DNA from: Acetobacteraceae bacterium B3987
Lineage (GTDB): Bacteria; Pseudomonadota; Alphaproteobacteria; Acetobacterales; Acetobacteraceae
Direction: 5' to 3'
DNA length: 64,000 bases
Assembly: GCA_026537415.1 (NCBI GenBank)
Contig: JAFNMF010000030.1
Coordinates: 124,001-188,000 of the forward strand
The translations under genes and the position numbers were made by a program. Shown here piece by piece: positions 54,023 to 61,679 of this stretch. How positions within the stretch are numbered: position 1 is the stretch's first letter; the number at the start of each line of letters is the position of its first letter. The notes under the pieces are model-generated. The model saw nothing but the letters and a program-made list of their open reading frames with translations. It was not told the DNA's origin and ran no database searches.

Positions 54023-54856
54023 TTACACGGGCTGTTCGCTTTGAAAAAAATTAAGTGACTTATTCAGCACATCACGGCACAGCCTCTCGGGGCTGACAGA
54101 GGTCTGAAGGATGTCATCCTCCGAACAACAGGCGAGCATTCTGGCTACCCGGTCCATCATGCCAGGATAGGCCCCCATAAACGCTTCCACCAGACATGTT
54201 TCGGATGCAGTATTATTATAGGCACGGGGCCCTAGCTTCAGAGCCGCCAGATTCTCCATGATAATCCCGCAGATTGCCAGACGCATCTTCTGTAGTGCCC
54301 TACGAGAGAGGACATCCATACCATAAAGCCATGTCACCAAAATATTTGTCAGGATGCCCAATGACAAAACTTTAACATCCCGCTTTGTCAACTCATAAAA
54401 TCCACTACTAGTATGTCCCGGCAATGTATCAACAAACCATGCCGCAAGATCAAAACACGCTGACAACCGACCTATATTCAAAGCTTCACTTACAGAGCAA
54501 CGCTGAAACATATCAACAGGAATAAAGGATATGACAATTTCATCCACCTCTCTTATTAACGGTGGATGCTGACGCAAGATTGAATCATAAATACTATTAT
54601 TACCACTACCGTCATTCAGCCCGACAAGGCACCGCTTCTCATGCCCCGGCCTGCCCGTGCCAGGAAAAGGCCACTGCCCTTCCAAAAGGACAGGAAGCAT
54701 CTGCACGCCCATCCCCACAAGCCCCGCCGACTCATGATATCCTGCTAAAAAACGGTCCGCTGGCTCCTCAATACGGCCCTGCGGCTGGAACACAGCACCA
54801 TAGGCGGTTTCAGCAATGACACCAATCAGATCCGTTCTCTGTTCTCTGCCTGCCAT
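54023..54856 (-). CDS. Hypothetical protein downstream of the chemotaxis operon
   Basis: About 277 residues, unrecognised. It has no signal peptide or membrane segment that I trust. A long helical part (residues ~120-230) contains Leu-rich runs such as L-G-I-L-T-N-I-L-V-T-W-L-Y and A-L-Q-K-M-R-L-A-I-C-G-I-I-M-E-N-L. The ATG at 54856 has GGAGG six bases upstream. It lies 97 bases after the last gene of the chemotaxis operon on the same strand, so it could be a late operon member. It could also be a chemotaxis-linked regulator, but no motif supports that. Confidence 0.6.
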   Translation of the reverse strand: MAGREQRTDLIGVIAETAYGAVFQPQGRIEEPADRFLAGYHESAGLVGMGVQMLPVLLEGQWPFPGTGRPGHEKRCLVGLNDGSGNNSIYDSILRQHPPLIREVDEIVISFIPVDMFQRCSVSEALNIGRLSACFDLAAWFVDTLPGHTSSGFYELTKRDVKVLSLGILTNILVTWLYGMDVLSRRALQKMRLAICGIIMENLAALKLGPRAYNNTASETCLVEAFMGAYPGMMDRVARMLACCSEDDILQTSVSPERLCRDVLNKSLNFFQSEQPV

Positions 54857-54953
54857 CACCTGCCTCCAGATACTCCAAGATGGTCAGCCACAACCATGCA
54901 GTGCCATCCACGGATAACCTTGCTCTACCCGCCACATAGAGCATAGGTTGGGG

Positions 54954-55343
54954 TCAAAACAATGTAAAATTACCCCTCTCCTCCTGCCTGGCCACTATCT
55001 GACCATGCGACAGCATGTCCCTTATCTGAGAGAGCCTTACTCTATCAAGAACAACCCCCAAGCCATAACATGGATTTCCAGTCTCTAGGGCTGCATGTTC
55101 CACCTGTTCCAACACAGTGCGGACAGCCTCAACCTCCTGCGTCAGGGCATCGAGACTCTGGAGGCGTTCCATCTGATTATGATCAAGCTGCCCTGTCCCG
55201 ACATAATCTGAAACAACTGCCTGAACATCGGCAAGCCGGCTACAGACATCATCCAGAATACCCCCCAGCCTCTTCATCAGCACGGAAGTCCTTATAGTAT
55301 CTGCCCCTCCGACAGGCTGAACCCCTGTTTCCTTGGACATCAT
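54954..55343 (-). CDS. Small helical chemotaxis-operon protein with D-x-x-x-Q motif
   Basis: A 129-residue, largely alpha-helical protein I do not recognise. GGAG lies before the ATG at 55343; longer readings overlap cheD. Residues ~20-95 are amphipathic helices. In the second, R-L-Q-S-L-D-A-L-T-Q (residues 60-69) gives the acid-amide pair Asp65-x-x-x-Gln69, the same spacing as the catalytic pair of CheZ. A Gln sits three residues before the Asp. It follows cheD in the operon and no CheZ, CheC or CheX is seen in the window, so a CheY-P phosphatase role is a reasonable guess, not a demonstrated one. Confidence 0.65.
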   Translation of the reverse strand: MMSKETGVQPVGGADTIRTSVLMKRLGGILDDVCSRLADVQAVVSDYVGTGQLDHNQMERLQSLDALTQEVEAVRTVLEQVEHAALETGNPCYGLGVVLDRVRLSQIRDMLSHGQIVARQEERGNFTLF

Positions 55344-55386
55344 CTTTCTTTCTCCATACCAGTGCCCCGGCTTTTCGGACCAGACC

Positions 55387-55848
55387 TCAGCACAAGCTCT
55401 GCAAGACTTTTCCTGTCGTCGGCCAGAAACGGATACGCCGTACCTGACTACCACCAAAACTGTAAGACACGCAGCGAATGTCCTCCCGCTGGAAATAATC
55501 CAGAAGAAAACCGACATTCTCCTGGCCAACATCACTTGCAATGGACAGCACAGCAGCTCCGCCAAAAGCCTTGCATTGCAGACGCTCCCGCACACCCCCT
55601 GCCTTTATAATCCCGTCCTCCAGTGCTTTCATGGCGTTGATCCCATACAGATAGGCTGCCGCATCCGTCCTCCCCAGGCAGTCTTCTCCCGGTAGGAGAA
55701 AATGGTTCATTCCCCCCACACCTACCTGAAGATCATACATGCACACTGAAATGCACGACCCCAGCAACGTGCCGAACACCACGCCGGGGTCATCCGAAAT
55801 GGCAATTTCCCCCTGAATGATAGTCGTGATCTTCAGCTCCGCCGTCAC
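55387..55848 (-). CDS. cheD: Chemoreceptor glutamine deamidase
   Basis: CheD (153 residues) deamidates glutamines of chemoreceptors and works with CheB. Signatures are L-L-G-S-C-I-S-V-C-M-Y-D with the nucleophile Cys, G-G-M-N-H-F-L-L-P with the catalytic His, and the later A-K-A-F-G-G-A-A-like segment (C-K-A-F-G-G-A-A). Its start overlaps the CheY-2 stop (ATGA). Confidence 0.94.
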   Translation of the reverse strand: MTAELKITTIIQGEIAISDDPGVVFGTLLGSCISVCMYDLQVGVGGMNHFLLPGEDCLGRTDAAAYLYGINAMKALEDGIIKAGGVRERLQCKAFGGAAVLSIASDVGQENVGFLLDYFQREDIRCVSYSFGGSQVRRIRFWPTTGKVLQSLC

Positions 55849-56234
55849 CTGATGGATCCGAAGACTTTCTCCAGAGTTTCCTTCAGCTTGGCGACCGTAT
55901 AGGGCTTGGCCAGAAAATTATTGACCCCGGCTGCCACAGCCTTCTGAACGAGTCCGGCATTGGCCTCACCCGTAAGGATGATGAACGCCAATTTGGCCGT
56001 CTTCGGGTTAGAACGTACAGCTTCCAACAGGGCCAGACCATCCATCCCCGGCATATTGAAATCTGAAATCACCAGATGGATAGGGTTAGTCTCCAGATAA
56101 TCCAGAGCCTCTTTTCCATCCTTACGCTGCACAACTCCCTTAAAACCAAGAGCGGCCATATGACTGGCCAGAACCTGCCGGATGGAAGCCTGATCATCTA
56201 CAATTAAAGCTCGAATCTGAGATGCGGACGGCAT
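55845..56234 (-). CDS. cheY: CheY-like single-domain response regulator (second copy)
   Basis: A 129-residue receiver domain. Acid pocket D13-D14, phospho-acceptor Asp58 (S-D-F-N-M-P-G-M-D), Thr in I-L-T-G-E-A, and Lys in A-K-P-Y are all in place. It lies between cheB and cheD in the chemotaxis operon. With a second receiver encoded at 61007-61390, one is probably the motor-binding form and the other a phosphate sink or feedback module; which is which is not known. Confidence 0.9.
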   Translation of the reverse strand: MPSASQIRALIVDDQASIRQVLASHMAALGFKGVVQRKDGKEALDYLETNPIHLVISDFNMPGMDGLALLEAVRSNPKTAKLAFIILTGEANAGLVQKAVAAGVNNFLAKPYTVAKLKETLEKVFGSIR

Positions 56235-56314
56235 TTATGAACCTTTCTGCCTTCTGATAATCATTCGTCAGGATCGCCTGACATCAAGAACGCCATGTCG
56301 GGCACTCATCTCTT

Positions 56315-57361
56315 CTAATGCAGGCCCATAGCAAGGCCGGGGATCTCCATCAAAGAGCCCACTTTCTCTACAGCACCCAGCTCAGCAGCGACACGGGGCA
56401 TCCCATACACCACCGAGGAAGCCCTGTCCTGCCCGATGGTCCGTGCCCCGGCTTGCCTCATAGCCAGCAACCCTTCAGCTCCATCCTGCCCCATCCCCGT
56501 CAGGATGATACCCAGCGCACTACTACCTACCGTCTGAGCAATGGAATGGAAGAGTCTATCCACCGAGGGGCGATGCCCGCCAACAGGCTCCTCCGCCCGC
56601 AGCTTCGTAAAGAGCCGTGGGGCGTGGCCTTCCACAACAAGATGAGTTTCTCCACCGGGGGCAATACGGACCATACCGGGGGACAACATTTCCCCATCCT
56701 GCGCCTCAGCGACAGAAAGCTGAGGAATAAGGCTGTCCAGCCGTGCGGCAAAGCTGGATGTGTAAAGTGATGGCATATGCTGACAGATGAGGATAGGCGG
56801 ACTGTTGGCCGGAAAATCCTTGATGACCTCCTCCACCGCTTCCACCCCACCAGTGGAAGAACCAATGCCCACTACATCGAACGATGTCCGCCATGCGGCT
56901 GTACCACCTCCTGTAAAAGGCTCCGTCCGCACAGGGCGTCCCCCCGCCGGGACAGCATGCCGCAAGCCCGGCTGATACCGAGCAGCCTCCAGCACAATCT
57001 GCCCCAAACCAGCGAAAGCCTCCCCAGCCCCGCCCTGCTTCGGGAAACATTCAAAAGCCCCCATCTGAAGAGCGGTGATAGCCGTATTGGCCCCCCGTGT
57101 GGTCATGCTGGACACCATCACTACCGGGATCGGTCGTAGCCGCATGATCTTCTCCAGAAACTGGAGCCCATTCATGCCCGGCATCTCGATATCCAGCGTA
57201 ATGACATCCGGCTGGTCAGCAATGATAAGATCCCGTGCCTCAATCGGATTCGAGGCCATACCAATGACATCAATCTCGGGATATTTGAGAAAAGAGCGTC
57301 TAATCAACTCTCTGGCGGTTCTTGAATCATCCACTACAAGAACCTTGACCCGTTCTTTCAT
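56315..57361 (-). CDS. cheB: Chemotaxis response regulator methylesterase
   Basis: CheB (348 residues) removes methyl groups from chemoreceptors. The N-terminal receiver domain has D11-D12 and phospho-Asp57 (T-L-D-I-E-M-P-G). The C-terminal methylesterase domain has the catalytic triad Ser (G-S-S-T-G-G), His (C-Q-H-M-P) and Asp (G-M-G-Q-D-G-A-E-G). The linker is Gly/Pro-rich. It follows cheR by 4 bases. Confidence 0.96.
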   Translation of the reverse strand: MKERVKVLVVDDSRTARELIRRSFLKYPEIDVIGMASNPIEARDLIIADQPDVITLDIEMPGMNGLQFLEKIMRLRPIPVVMVSSMTTRGANTAITALQMGAFECFPKQGGAGEAFAGLGQIVLEAARYQPGLRHAVPAGGRPVRTEPFTGGGTAAWRTSFDVVGIGSSTGGVEAVEEVIKDFPANSPPILICQHMPSLYTSSFAARLDSLIPQLSVAEAQDGEMLSPGMVRIAPGGETHLVVEGHAPRLFTKLRAEEPVGGHRPSVDRLFHSIAQTVGSSALGIILTGMGQDGAEGLLAMRQAGARTIGQDRASSVVYGMPRVAAELGAVEKVGSLMEIPGLAMGLH

Positions 57362-57365
57362 GGCC

Positions 57366-58214
57366 TCAACCCTTTTTCATGTAGATTGTCGGTGCCACAG
57401 CCTCAAGGTGACATTCCCTGACACAGTCCACCCGCTCGGAATGACCGACATAGAGAAACCCACCCGGCACCAGCCGGTCAGCAAGCCGTTTCCACAGCGC
57501 ATTACGGGTTTCGTCATCAAAATAAATCACAACATTCCGACAGAAGATAACGTCAAACTGACCTTTGAAAGGCCATTCCCGGTTCAGGTTGAGCGACCGA
57601 AACGTAACAAGACGCCGTATCTCCCGCGCCATGCTGAACTGTTCCATCGCCGCAGATTCCATATAGGCATCCTGCCAGCGTTGGGGCACACTTCGGACCT
57701 CCTCGGCAGGATACTGGCCGATACGCCCTGTCTCCACCACGGCATGATTGATGTCCGTAGCCAGAATCTTCAGGTCCATCCGCAGGGCATCCGGTAGCTC
57801 CGCCATGACGGACATGGCCATGCTCCACGGCTCCTGCCCTGTCGAGCAGGCTGCCGACCATAGCCGTACCCGTCCTCCCGCACGCAGTTTTTCCCCTAAC
57901 TGCGGCAGAACATGCTGCTCCAGATGCTCAAAATGGCTTTTCTCCCGGAAAAACTGCGTCACATTGGTCGTCAGAACGCAGATGAGTTCCTTCAGCTCCT
58001 CCTGTCCCTCCGGCCTGCTGACGTAATCCAGATAATCACGAAACGAATTCCGTTCAGTTGCACGGATGCGCCGTGACACACGGGAAAAAACGAGACTACG
58101 CTTAGAGAGCGGCAGACTGATTCCTGCCTCCTGCCGAGCAATCTCCTGCACCCGCCGGAAATCAGCCGCCGAATAGGAAAAGCCGCCTTGTGGCTCCATA
58201 TCCGTCATTGACAT
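57366..58214 (-). CDS. cheR: Chemoreceptor methyltransferase
   Basis: CheR (282 residues) methylates chemoreceptors with S-adenosylmethionine. The N-terminal helical domain (R-S-L-V-F-S-R-V-S-R-R-I-R) and the SAM-binding domain with W-S-A-A-C-S-T-G-Q-E-P-W-S and C-R-N-V-V-I-Y-F-D are typical. The ATG at 58214 follows GGATGAGG and lies 4 bases after the cheW stop; a start at 58247 would overlap cheW. Confidence 0.95.
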   Translation of the reverse strand: MSMTDMEPQGGFSYSAADFRRVQEIARQEAGISLPLSKRSLVFSRVSRRIRATERNSFRDYLDYVSRPEGQEELKELICVLTTNVTQFFREKSHFEHLEQHVLPQLGEKLRAGGRVRLWSAACSTGQEPWSMAMSVMAELPDALRMDLKILATDINHAVVETGRIGQYPAEEVRSVPQRWQDAYMESAAMEQFSMAREIRRLVTFRSLNLNREWPFKGQFDVIFCRNVVIYFDDETRNALWKRLADRLVPGGFLYVGHSERVDCVRECHLEAVAPTIYMKKG

Positions 58215-58218
58215 GCCC

Positions 58219-58746
58219 TCATCCTGCTGCCGCGGCGATGGCCTCATCCCCCAGCAGGCGGCTCAGGACAGTATCCAACCGCAGGATGCGGATGACACGC
58301 TCACCTATGCTGACAAGACCGCTCAGCTCAGCCGCACCACCATCAACGGAAATAGGCTGGATTTCATCCAAAGCAATCTCCGTAATGCCGATGACACTAT
58401 CTACCAGCAACCCGCAGGTGGCACGGTGCGCACCATCCTCTATAATGATGACCACACGTCGCTCATTATCGGCCTGTGGGGCTGTACCAAGATAATTGGC
58501 AAGATTAACAACCGTAACAATATTGCCACGGATATTGATGGCTCCCTCCACATAGGTGGGGCAATGCGGCAGATAGGTCGGGTCTTCAAACTCCCTGATT
58601 TCCTTGATGCTCAGGATAGGGATGCAATATCGCTGGTCACCTACCGTGAAAATAATCATCTGCTCCCGTCCCCCTGAGGGTACGGAAGAAGCCCCGTCTA
58701 CCTGTCCGTCCGTCTGTTTCTTTTCTTCCAGAGACATAAGATCCAT
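58219..58746 (-). CDS. cheW: Chemotaxis coupling protein
   Basis: CheW (175 residues) links chemoreceptors to CheA. Typical motifs: F-T-V-G-D-Q-R-Y-C-I-P-I-L, I-K-E-I-R-E, and the middle I-N-I-R-G-N-I-V-T-V-V-N-L-A. A ~25-residue polar tail precedes the domain. It lies 23 bases after cheA. Confidence 0.95.
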   Translation of the reverse strand: MDLMSLEEKKQTDGQVDGASSVPSGGREQMIIFTVGDQRYCIPILSIKEIREFEDPTYLPHCPTYVEGAINIRGNIVTVVNLANYLGTAPQADNERRVVIIIEDGAHRATCGLLVDSVIGITEIALDEIQPISVDGGAAELSGLVSIGERVIRILRLDTVLSRLLGDEAIAAAAG

Positions 58747-58769
58747 GACTTTCTTTTCTAACCCGCCTG

Positions 58770-60995
58770 TTACGCTGCCCGCTCTGCGATAGCTTCCAGA
58801 GCGCGAGTGTCCACACGTTTCGTTGCAGAAACAATCAATGTTGACACATCAAGAATGAGCGACACGCTGCCATCCCCAAGAATGGTGGCAGCCGAGACAC
58901 CGTTAATCTGACGATAATTCTTCTCAATGCTCTTGATGACGACCTGAGCCTGATCCCGAACACCATCCACAACCAATGCCGCCCGGGCTCCAGCCTCATT
59001 CTCTACAACGAGAACAATCATCTGCCCTTCTTCCCCGGCACGGCCCATATGGTGGGTTTCCTCCTGTAGGCCGCCATCATCGGGAAGAGTCAGCTCATCA
59101 CCCAGATAAATCAGCGGAATACACCGGCCCCGCACAGAAACGACATGACTTCCATCGGGAATGGTATACACGTCATCTTTCTTCTGTACCGTCACCAGCT
59201 CCACAACAGATGAAACCGGTACAACCATAGTGGAGCCACGGCACTCGATGAGCATCCCATCCAACACAGCCAGTGTCAGCGGTAGGCTGAGGGTAAAGAG
59301 CGTCCCCTTACCCGGGGTACTCTTGATGTTCACACGCCCACCAAGATTCTGGATAGCCTGCTTGACCACATCCATCCCCACGCCTCGACCGGAAAGGTCA
59401 GATACGGTTTCTGCCGTGGAGAAGCCGGGAGCAAAAATCAGCTCATTGATTTCATTCTCCCCAAGCGATGCACCCGAAGCAACAATGCCCCGCTTGATGG
59501 CTGTCTGTAGGACACGCTGAGTGTTGATCCCACCACCATCATCACGAATCTCGATCAAGATACGCCCGGAACGATGCCGCGCAGAAAGCCAGATTGTGCC
59601 CTGCGTCGGTTTCCCCGCTGCCTGACGAGCCTCCGGGCTTTCAATCCCGTGATCCACCGCATTACGCAGCATATGGGTCAACGGGTCTGTCAGATTCTCG
59701 ATCAGAGTACGGTCAACTTCCGTTTCCTCTCCCTCCAGCACGAGAGCAACATCCTTGTTCGCCAGACTGCTAGCCTCCCGCACCACACGCTGCATCCGCT
59801 GGAACACATTGCGAACAGGCTGCGCGCGGATTGCCATGACTGCTTCCTGAATATCCCGTGTCAGTGTTTTGATGACAGCCAGACGCTTGAGCAGCTCCGG
59901 GTCATACAGGGCATCCCGTGTCAGGGCAGATTCAAGAGAGGCCTGACCGATGACCATTTCACCGACCATATCCATCAACATACCAATCCGCCCGATATCC
60001 ACACGAATGGAAGCATTCTGTTCCCGCTTGCGCCCTACCTTCGCAGGAGCAGCAGCGGGAGCAGGAGGAGAAGAATCTGCCTGTGCAACACGCTCCACCA
60101 CCTCGACCGGAACCGGAGCAGCCGGTGCGTTTTCCTGAATGGTGGTATCTTCTACAGGCTCCGGCTCTGTTTCACCCTCGGGCTGACCATCTCGGACAAT
60201 CTGGAAATCACAGACATCACCGACCCAGTCGAATACAGCCTGAATCTCATCCTCAATCCCGCTACTCGATAGCTCTGGCAGACGGACTGTCCAACCCAGA
60301 CGGGCATCTTCAGCAGGAAGATCAGCCAAAGCAGGCAGGTCCTGCATGTGGCAGACGACGTCCATTGCGCCGGCCTCTTCTACTGGCAAAAGCTCTTTCA
60401 GCCCCATCAGCAGATTCCGGGCATCGTCACCACGGCTATAAAGGTCGCTATGGGGCCGGAAGGTCACCGTCAGCATCTGCGGCGGCTCACCGCCCCCTTC
60501 GGCCGGCTCGTCAAAGTCAAACCCACCCAAATCGACCGTGACGGGAGTAAAATCGTCCGGTACGGGCGTCTCACCAACCTCTGAGGAAACTGGTGCCCCC
60601 CCTCCTTTACCGATAATCGCTTCCAGCTTGCGGACATTCTCATCTATCCGACCTTCATCAACCTCATCACCCGTATGTTTTGCTTCGGCAACAAGATCGC
60701 TGAGGACGTCCATCGCAAGGAAGAACGTTTTAATGATGGCCGGATCCGGCTCTACCTTACCAGACCTGAGGCCATCCAACGCACTCTCATACACATGGGC
60801 GAAACGGACAAGACGGTCGAGACCGAAGGACGCTGCACCACCCTTGATGGAATGTACCGCCCGGAAGATAGCATTGATTGTCTCCTGACTGGACTCTTCC
60901 GCAGAGAGTTCGCCCAATCCCCTTTCCAACTCAGGGAGGAGCTCATCACATTCCTCAAAAAATATCTTGAGAATATCATCCATGACATCGCCCAT
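58770..60995 (-). CDS. cheA: Chemotaxis histidine kinase
   Basis: CheA (741 residues) autophosphorylates in response to receptor signals and passes the phosphate to CheY and CheB. The HPt domain holds the phospho-acceptor His48 (R-A-V-H-S-I-K-G-G). A linker and P2-like region (residues ~165-290) come next, then the dimerisation helices and the ATPase domain (N-A-V-D-H-G-I-E, G-R-G-V-G-M-D-V-V). The C-terminal CheW-like domain starts near residue 600. The ATG at 60995 follows GGGAG; the N-terminal extension to 61070 overlaps the CheY gene. Confidence 0.96.
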   Translation of the reverse strand: MGDVMDDILKIFFEECDELLPELERGLGELSAEESSQETINAIFRAVHSIKGGAASFGLDRLVRFAHVYESALDGLRSGKVEPDPAIIKTFFLAMDVLSDLVAEAKHTGDEVDEGRIDENVRKLEAIIGKGGGAPVSSEVGETPVPDDFTPVTVDLGGFDFDEPAEGGGEPPQMLTVTFRPHSDLYSRGDDARNLLMGLKELLPVEEAGAMDVVCHMQDLPALADLPAEDARLGWTVRLPELSSSGIEDEIQAVFDWVGDVCDFQIVRDGQPEGETEPEPVEDTTIQENAPAAPVPVEVVERVAQADSSPPAPAAAPAKVGRKREQNASIRVDIGRIGMLMDMVGEMVIGQASLESALTRDALYDPELLKRLAVIKTLTRDIQEAVMAIRAQPVRNVFQRMQRVVREASSLANKDVALVLEGEETEVDRTLIENLTDPLTHMLRNAVDHGIESPEARQAAGKPTQGTIWLSARHRSGRILIEIRDDGGGINTQRVLQTAIKRGIVASGASLGENEINELIFAPGFSTAETVSDLSGRGVGMDVVKQAIQNLGGRVNIKSTPGKGTLFTLSLPLTLAVLDGMLIECRGSTMVVPVSSVVELVTVQKKDDVYTIPDGSHVVSVRGRCIPLIYLGDELTLPDDGGLQEETHHMGRAGEEGQMIVLVVENEAGARAALVVDGVRDQAQVVIKSIEKNYRQINGVSAATILGDGSVSLILDVSTLIVSATKRVDTRALEAIAERAA

Positions 60996-61006
60996 ATCAC
61001 GCTCCC

Positions 61007-61390
61007 TTACGCTGTAACTCGCCGAATAGCCCACACGAGCTTCTCGGCATTGAAGGGTTTGGCTATCCATCCCGTAGCCCCAAGAGACCGGGCACGGTTC
61101 TTTTTCTCCTCGTCTATTTCGGTGGTCAGACAGATGATAGGAATGTTGGCGAAAGCCTCCAGTTTCCTCACAGCCTCAATGAACTGGAAACCATCCATCC
61201 GGGGCATATTGATGTCCGTAATAATGACCTGTGGCACTGGAGAAGCCTGTTGCAGCACCTCCAGTCCCTCGACACCATCACCACCCTGAATGACATCATA
61301 ACCAGCTTCGCCAAGTGCCTTACGTAGAACGCCCTGCATGGTGCGGGAATCATCTACCGTCAGGACTCTCACCTTCTGTTCATCCGTCAT
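61007..61390 (-). CDS. cheY: CheY-like response regulator (first copy)
   Basis: A 127-residue receiver domain directly before cheA. D13-D14 and phospho-Asp59 (T-D-I-N-M-P-R-M-D) are intact, with T in C-L-T-T-E and K in A-K-P-F. I choose the ATG at 61390, which overlaps the end of the STAS gene by 11 bases; an upstream reading overlaps that gene much further. Confidence 0.93.
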   Translation of the reverse strand: MTDEQKVRVLTVDDSRTMQGVLRKALGEAGYDVIQGGDGVEGLEVLQQASPVPQVIITDINMPRMDGFQFIEAVRKLEAFANIPIICLTTEIDEEKKNRARSLGATGWIAKPFNAEKLVWAIRRVTA

Positions 61391-61679
61391 GGCGGCTCTC
61401 CTTCTCGTCCATCCCTTCCAGAAGCTGCTTCTGAACACCAAACAGCGCAAAGGCTTCCGCTGCCTTTTCAGAACACGGGCCGACTTTCAGTCCGCTGGCT
61501 AGAAGAAGCTGAAGGCAGAGCCCTCCAACGTAATCGACCCCAGAAGCATCAAGCAGCGGCACTGTGCCTTCTGCTGCACTGGTCTTTTCCTGTAGAAGAG
61601 CCTTCAACCCTGCCGCTGCACCGGTATCCAGACGCTGCGGCAGAAAAATGAGGGGGCATCCCTGTGCTGCCGCCACCAT
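61380..61679 (-). CDS. STAS-domain protein (anti-sigma-factor-antagonist type)
   Basis: A 99-residue STAS domain: V-P-L-L-D-A-S-G-V-D-Y-V-G-G-L-C-L-Q-L-L matches the core strand-loop-helix, but the loop lacks the Ser/Thr that is phosphorylated in classical antagonists (here V-G-G). The ATG at 61679 overlaps the MCP stop (TGATG), so it is translationally coupled. STAS proteins of this type precede cheY-cheA in several alphaproteobacterial chemotaxis operons; their role is unclear. Confidence 0.82.
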   Translation of the reverse strand: MVAAAQGCPLIFLPQRLDTGAAAGLKALLQEKTSAAEGTVPLLDASGVDYVGGLCLQLLLASGLKVGPCSEKAAEAFALFGVQKQLLEGMDEKESRHDG

